Source of the DNA: Bacteroidales bacterium
GTDB lineage: Bacteria; Bacteroidota; Bacteroidia; Bacteroidales; UBA3663
Length of the DNA: 64,000 nucleotides
Assembly: GCA_017561935.1 (NCBI GenBank)
Contig: JAFZBE010000017.1
Location: 1-64,000 of the forward strand
Direction of reading: 5' to 3'
The number at the start of each line of letters is the position of its first letter. The stretch's first letter is position 1. The notes under the pieces were generated by a model, which saw only the letters and a program-made list of their open reading frames with translations, was not told the DNA's origin and did not search any database. Shown one piece after another: positions 60,044-64,000 of the stretch. Made by a program: the position numbers and the translations under genes.

Positions 60044-61105
60044 GTGTCTGAAAATTCAATAGGAACAAAGCCGAGAATCGAATATATTGATTTGGCGAAG
60101 GGCTTTTGCATAATTCTAGTCGTGAGTTTTCATCTCTCTTTGTTTTATGGGGTGGCCCTCCCTGGGACAATATTTATGAAGGCCTTCAGGATGCCCTTGT
60201 ACTTTTTTCTGTCGGGTTGTTTCTTTAAGGCTTACGAGGGTTTCTGGGGCTTTTTCAAAAGGAAGGTGAATAAGCTTCTGATACCGTTTTTTTTCTTCTA
60301 TTTCCTGACTTCAGTTGGATTGCCTCATGTGCAAGTGCATTTGCTTGGTATCGACACTAATCTATTGCATGTGAACAAAATCTTTACGGCATTCCTAACC
60401 GAAACCTATCCCAATCAGCCCATATGGTTCTTGCTGTGTTTGTTTGAAGAAAGTATCATATTTTATGTCTTGTATTTGCTCGCACAAAAATATGAAGACA
60501 AAAGCAATTTGATCATCTGTGTAGGCTCCCTACTGATAGGGTTCATAGGGATTTTGTTAGGCCTTTTTTCGGTAAATCTGCCTGCTACTCTTGATACTGC
60601 ATTCAGTTCGATGCCTTTCTTTGCGGGAGGATATTATGTCTTCAGGAAGACTGATATGTTGAAACCAAACAAATACGATAAGTATCTGCCTTATTATATT
60701 ATTGTATCCTTTTCATTGGTAGCAATCATTTGTAACACTCTACTCATCGATTCTTCCCAATTTTACTCCTTTATCAAAAATACATTCTCTATAAAAGCCG
60801 CTCTCATTTTCTATCCTTATGGCTTTTTTGGTATTTTCGGAGTAATTTTGCTTGCCAAACTTTTGAAAAAATTACCACTGATTTCCTATTTCGGACGATA
60901 TTCAATCATGTTATTGGTCACTCATTGGGTGGTATTTGATTTCATTTCAGTTGTTTTGAATCATTTGAGGCTGAATCTTCCAATTGGTTATCTTTTTATA
61001 ATTAACTTAGTATTGACGATGCTTTCATATGTTATCATCATCCCCTTCTTGCGCAAATTCATGCCACATGTGACGGCACAAAAGGATGTGATTAAGGTGG
61101 AATGA
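60044..61105 (+). CDS. Acyltransferase 3 family membrane protein, copy B
   Basis: The 353-residue paralogue of the preceding gene also starts at GTG and has the same first codons and short leader. Blocks identical to copy A (residues about 8-30, 45-110, and the C-terminal VLTMLSYVIIIPF ... KFMPHVTAQKDVI) alternate with diverged ones in the middle helices. This pattern fits a tandem duplication with later divergence or conversion, possibly giving a different acyl or sugar specificity. Confidence 0.88.
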   Translation: MSENSIGTKPRIEYIDLAKGFCIILVVSFHLSLFYGVALPGTIFMKAFRMPLYFFLSGCFFKAYEGFWGFFKRKVNKLLIPFFFFYFLTSVGLPHVQVHLLGIDTNLLHVNKIFTAFLTETYPNQPIWFLLCLFEESIIFYVLYLLAQKYEDKSNLIICVGSLLIGFIGILLGLFSVNLPATLDTAFSSMPFFAGGYYVFRKTDMLKPNKYDKYLPYYIIVSFSLVAIICNTLLIDSSQFYSFIKNTFSIKAALIFYPYGFFGIFGVILLAKLLKKLPLISYFGRYSIMLLVTHWVVFDFISVVLNHLRLNLPIGYLFIINLVLTMLSYVIIIPFLRKFMPHVTAQKDVIKVE

Positions 61106-61129
61106 CTTATTTTATAAACCGAAAACACT

Positions 61130-61306
61130 ATGAAACAATTGAAATCTTTAGTGATTTTGGCATTAATGATGTGTGTCATTGCCAATGCGTCGGTCTATGA
61201 GGCTCGTGTGCAAGCCCTGCACGACTCGATTCTCGCGTTGATAACTGGAGCGCCCTCGCGGGTGACCAAGCATGATGGACTCTTTGACAAGGATGTGAAG
61301 AAATGA
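61130..61306 (+). CDS. 58-residue secreted peptide or gene remnant
   Basis: An ATG at 61130 opens a 58-codon frame with a convincing signal peptide (MKQLKSLVILALMMCVIANA), followed by about 38 residues (SVYEARVQALHDSILALITG and a basic tail ending in DKDVKK) and a TGA at 61304-61306. It lies 24 bases after copy B on the same strand. The mature part is too short for a known enzyme. It could be a small secreted protein or the 5' remnant of a longer gene. Confidence 0.5.
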   Translation: MKQLKSLVILALMMCVIANASVYEARVQALHDSILALITGAPSRVTKHDGLFDKDVKK

Positions 61307-61363
61307 AATAGCTTGAATAGAATTATCAGTTAACAAGTACATATTAACCAAGAATAATTAGCA

Positions 61364-61837
61364 ATGTCCACTAATCCCTTTACTGAAAACTCGAAAGCTA
61401 CTGACCCCACTGAGGTAATAACAACGCAAGATGCTGAGGATAATTATGAGGAAGTAGCAAAGATAGCCTCTGAAGAAAGCACATCAGATGAGGCAGTTGC
61501 AAAAGAAGAGCCAGTCATCACCTTCGAGGAACGCTGGACTCAGCTTCTTGACAATTGCAAGCAGAAACTAAACAACTTGACCGATGACGACAAGGACGGA
61601 CAAGTGCGTGACCTTTGGACGAGCATCAACAAGTATGTCACTATCATGGCCGTGCCAAAGGAAATAATGCCCAAGATGCGCAAGACATTGTGGAAGATGG
61701 CGCGACGATCTTCTTTTTCACAGGCGAAGACCCTCCTCCTTTATGCCTTGCTGACGTTCTTTCCACGCAGGTCTTATCGCAGTGTGGAAGCACAGCAGTA
61801 TTTCAAGAAGCGTTTGACACGAATCGCCAATAAATAA
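61364..61837 (+). CDS. Hypothetical cytoplasmic protein coupled to the K+ channel gene
   Basis: This 157-residue protein has an acidic, probably disordered N-terminal 55 residues (many Glu/Asp/Thr). A basic helical C-terminal domain follows (FEERWTQLLDNCKQKLNNL, RDLWTSINKYVTIMAVPKEIMPKMRKTLWKMARRSSF, KKRLTRIANK). No family is recognised. It lies eight bases before the channel gene, so co-expression is likely; a regulatory or accessory role for the channel is inference. Confidence 0.5.
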   Translation: MSTNPFTENSKATDPTEVITTQDAEDNYEEVAKIASEESTSDEAVAKEEPVITFEERWTQLLDNCKQKLNNLTDDDKDGQVRDLWTSINKYVTIMAVPKEIMPKMRKTLWKMARRSSFSQAKTLLLYALLTFFPRRSYRSVEAQQYFKKRLTRIANK

Positions 61838-61845
61838 CATACAAT

Positions 61846-62589
61846 ATGACTATTAGAGAAAGGATAAACAGTATCGTTGAACCCCATAGGGAGAATAGCT
61901 ATTCCCGATGGTACGACTTCATTATGCTTATAGCCATAGCTATAGGTATATTCCCACTTATGTTCAGGACACAAAACCGACTGTTCTGGTATTTCGATAT
62001 CATCTCGGGATTGTGCTTTACCATCGACTATATTTTCCGATGGGTGACGTGTGACCTGCGTTCAAAAAGTAGGAGTTGGACCTCGTTCCTGATTTATCCT
62101 TTCACCCCAATGGCCATCATTGATATGCTGTCGATTCTACCCACTGTGCATCTGCTGACGCCCATCTTTAAGGTGGCGAGAGTCTCTCGACTGTTGAGGA
62201 TCCTTCGCATTGTGAAAGTTATTCGCTACTTTGAACCCTTGGGAATCATTCTGTCTGTCATTCGAAAACAACGTACAATCTTGCTCACGGTCTTGACGTT
62301 GGCAGTTTTCTACATTTTCGTAACGGCAATGATCATGTTCAATGCCGAAGAAGATATAAATCCTCAGACCGGTCAGTACCTGTTTGAAGATTTCTTTGAC
62401 GCTTTCTATTGGGCTGCATGTACGCTCACCACGGTAGGCTATGGCGACCTGTATCCAATTTCCGATACCGGCCGAGTCATAAGCATCATATCCTCGATGG
62501 TGGGTATCGCTATCATCGCTCTACCCTCAGGTATCATTACTGCAGGCTACATGGACGAAATCAGAGAAAGGAAAAAGGAAGAGAGGTAA
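61846..62589 (+). CDS. Voltage-gated potassium channel protein
   Basis: This 247-residue six-TM channel subunit has a voltage-sensor S4 helix with spaced arginines (KVARVSRLLRILRIVKVIRYF), a pore helix and the K+ selectivity filter TTVGYGD in the FYWAACTLTTVGYGDLYPISDTGR segment, then the S6 inner helix (SMVGIAIIALPSGIITAGY). It likely forms tetramers and conducts K+ across the inner membrane. The cytoplasmic ends are short; there is no RCK domain. It is embedded in a polysaccharide locus. Confidence 0.93.
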   Translation: MTIRERINSIVEPHRENSYSRWYDFIMLIAIAIGIFPLMFRTQNRLFWYFDIISGLCFTIDYIFRWVTCDLRSKSRSWTSFLIYPFTPMAIIDMLSILPTVHLLTPIFKVARVSRLLRILRIVKVIRYFEPLGIILSVIRKQRTILLTVLTLAVFYIFVTAMIMFNAEEDINPQTGQYLFEDFFDAFYWAACTLTTVGYGDLYPISDTGRVISIISSMVGIAIIALPSGIITAGYMDEIRERKKEER

Positions 62590-62648
62590 GAAGATACAAT
62601 TTGAGTTGTTTGGCCTATCGGTTTTATGCCGCTAAACGATTAAGAATA

Positions 62649-63788
62649 ATGGTAAATGAATTGAAATCCTACATAGAGATAGTTGATAGGAAATATGGGA
62701 CATGGATTTTCTATGTTGCGTTGGTTCTGATGTTGACATCTCTCACTTGGTTTTGGCTCGAAGATATCCCCTACGACATAAAAGTTCTTTCTAATAGATT
62801 TTTAAAATTAGGTCAGGTTCTTTGCTGCCTCAGATTAGCCCTTTTGAGCTGGAAGTATCCCAAATATGTCATATTATGTGCAGCAATTATTTCATTGTTT
62901 TATTATTCGTATCTTTTGAGCTATGAGATTATGTTGCTCAAGACAGCGATGCTAGTAGCTGCATCAAGGGATGCTGATATCAAGGTGATTCTTCGGATTT
63001 ATCTTGTCATCTTCCTAACCATGATGTTTTTGGGGCCAATGACCCTGCTTTTGGATTGGACAGGAGATATTGTCAAACATAAGTACAATCATGTGGGACA
63101 TTCTTACGGGTTCTACAATCCCAATCGATATGCATACCTGATGCAGATGCTCATTCTGCTAGTAATACTTATCTTGCACATCAGACAAACCCTTTGGTTA
63201 ACGATTATCTGTTGGGCGGCAGCTTTAGTGGTGGGTTGGATGACTTTGAGCACTACTTCAGTCATCGTGTTATTTCTATTCCCGTTAGTATATTATTGGC
63301 TTAAGCATCATACTATCCCACTTCTTTGGCTTGCCCTTCTCCCATGTATATTGACTGTGATTTCGATTGGCCTTTCGTTTTATTTTGGTCCTTCGACAGG
63401 CGATACAACTTTTGAGAGCAGGTTCAGTATCCCATATTTGCTTTTTGAAAGACATGGCCTCAGTTGGTTGGGACAGGACTGTGGCATAGTCACATGGAAG
63501 AAGGCATTCCGAGAAGGCATTGAACCATTGTATATTAATAATCTTTATCTAACCCTCTTTGTAATTAATGGTGTGATTGTAGCTTTCCTGATGCTTGCGC
63601 TCTATGGACTATACCTTTATCGCATAGGACGACTGCGCAATCCCTTGTTGCTATCCATGGCTATTTGTTTGGCCCTCTCAGGGTTGATGCAACTCTTTCC
63701 GCTTAACATCATGCTTGACTTCTTGCTTTTGTATTTTTTCCAAGAACCCTTTGTGCGAAAAAACGTTGTGAAAGTTGAAAATGAATAA
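62649..63788 (+). CDS. O-antigen ligase/polymerase-like membrane protein
   Basis: The 379-residue product, started at the ATG at 62649 (MVNELKSYIEIVDRKYGTW), has about 11 hydrophobic helices. It also has a periplasmic loop containing HSYGFYNPNRYAYLMQM and, later, FESRFSIPYLLFERHGLSWLGQDCG, features reminiscent of Wzy/WaaL proteins (an N-P-N segment before a TM). The frame is open far upstream over the channel gene, which I discount. It overlaps the following acyltransferase by eight bases. A second polymerase-like gene in one locus (compare 48661-50283) suggests two glycans or a polymerase and a ligase. Confidence 0.65.
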   Translation: MVNELKSYIEIVDRKYGTWIFYVALVLMLTSLTWFWLEDIPYDIKVLSNRFLKLGQVLCCLRLALLSWKYPKYVILCAAIISLFYYSYLLSYEIMLLKTAMLVAASRDADIKVILRIYLVIFLTMMFLGPMTLLLDWTGDIVKHKYNHVGHSYGFYNPNRYAYLMQMLILLVILILHIRQTLWLTIICWAAALVVGWMTLSTTSVIVLFLFPLVYYWLKHHTIPLLWLALLPCILTVISIGLSFYFGPSTGDTTFESRFSIPYLLFERHGLSWLGQDCGIVTWKKAFREGIEPLYINNLYLTLFVINGVIVAFLMLALYGLYLYRIGRLRNPLLLSMAICLALSGLMQLFPLNIMLDFLLLYFFQEPFVRKNVVKVENE

Positions 63789-64000
63789 GAACGCTACTTC
63801 TGAGCTAATCTGTTTTGTGCGATTCCCATTGGCGATAGGTGTCGTCATGGGGCATTGTTTCTTTCGCATTAAGGGGTGGCAATATGACAAGTTGTCAGAA
63901 CAGGGATTGGGAAGCAATGTGGCAATGGAATTTTTGCTTTCTACGAGAATCCTTCTTCTCTCTGTTGTAGCACTGTTTTTCCTGTTATCTGGTTATCTGT
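63781..64000 (+). CDS. Acyltransferase 3-like membrane protein, truncated at the window end
   Basis: The ATG at 63781 opens a frame running off the window (73 residues seen). It contains ICFVRFPLAIGVVMGHCFF, with the His in the first helix, and LSVVALFFLLSGYL, matching the start of acyltransferase 3 proteins. It overlaps the end of the upstream membrane protein by eight bases, so the two are coupled. Confidence 0.65.
   Translation, partial: MNKNATSELICFVRFPLAIGVVMGHCFFRIKGWQYDKLSEQGLGSNVAMEFLLSTRILLLSVVALFFLLSGYL

Noticed and set aside
62409..62648. N-terminal extension of the polymerase-like protein over the K+ channel gene
   Set aside because: The 80 extra residues are read out of frame through the channel pore and tail. 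The hydrophobic start at 62649 fits a membrane protein.
1..64000. tRNA, rRNA, riboswitch or mobile element
   Set aside because: I looked in the gaps and saw no cloverleaf with CCA, no rRNA segment, no transposase or integrase motifs, and no terminal inverted repeats with target duplication.

Overview
The window looks like chromosomal DNA of a Bacteroidales bacterium, most likely from the Prevotella group. The evidence is the SusC/SusD pair, the TAnnTTTG promoter boxes typical of Bacteroidota, the lack of Shine-Dalgarno sequences, glycine-lipid (gls) genes, a DUF4294 protein and several pectin-PUL families. No rRNA, tRNA, CRISPR array, transposase or integrase was recognised. The left 40 kb is moderately GC-rich. 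From about 40.7 kb, and most strongly in 46-52 kb, the DNA is visibly richer in A/T and looks like accessory sequence.

Region 1 (1-5.9 kb): the end of a membrane protein, a GH97 alpha-glycosidase, a 42-bp palindromic repeat array, a small AraC-type DNA-binding protein and a GH95 lipoprotein (fucosidase/galactosidase). Region 2 (5.9-25.9 kb): a probable pectin utilisation locus. It has two reverse-strand secreted proteins (one a beta-helix), tyrS, an esterase with fused STN and DUF3826 domains, a family-1 pectate lyase, a secreted protein of unknown family, a DUF4957/DUF5123-type lipoprotein, SusC, SusD, a stand-alone DUF3826 protein, a small secreted protein and a LytS/LytTR two-component pair. 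Together these would cut, deacetylate, bind and import pectic glycans. Hairpins between the cistrons could grade expression.

Region 3 (25.9-38.5 kb): mainly housekeeping. It has an outer-membrane barrel protein divergent from a DUF4294 protein; a reverse operon of a polyprenyl-phosphate GT2, pyrC, glsA and glsB; a TPR/PD40 protein; then uridine phosphorylase, nadK and a YigZ protein, a GH43-like propeller enzyme and a small secreted protein. Simple-sequence repeats fill several of the gaps and run up to or into stop codons.

Region 4 (38.7-46.5 kb): a Wzx-type flippase, a second 42-bp palindromic array, and directly behind it a 1566-residue protein joining a DnaQ-like exonuclease, a RecQ helicase and a UvrD-type helicase. 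Small proteins follow: a two-TM protein, a VbhA-antitoxin-like protein without a Fic partner, and a TM/coiled-coil protein. Region 5 (46.5-64 kb): a surface polysaccharide locus with acyltransferases, glycosyltransferases, two Wzy-like membrane proteins, a GT-D-like protein, a CotH-family protein, an NTP_transf_5 protein and a GH78 rhamnosidase. It also holds a voltage-gated K+ channel. The window ends inside another acyltransferase.

The best candidates for something undescribed are the two unlinked but matching 42-bp palindromic arrays, one abutting the exonuclease-RecQ-UvrD gene, and the STN-esterase-DUF3826 fusion.
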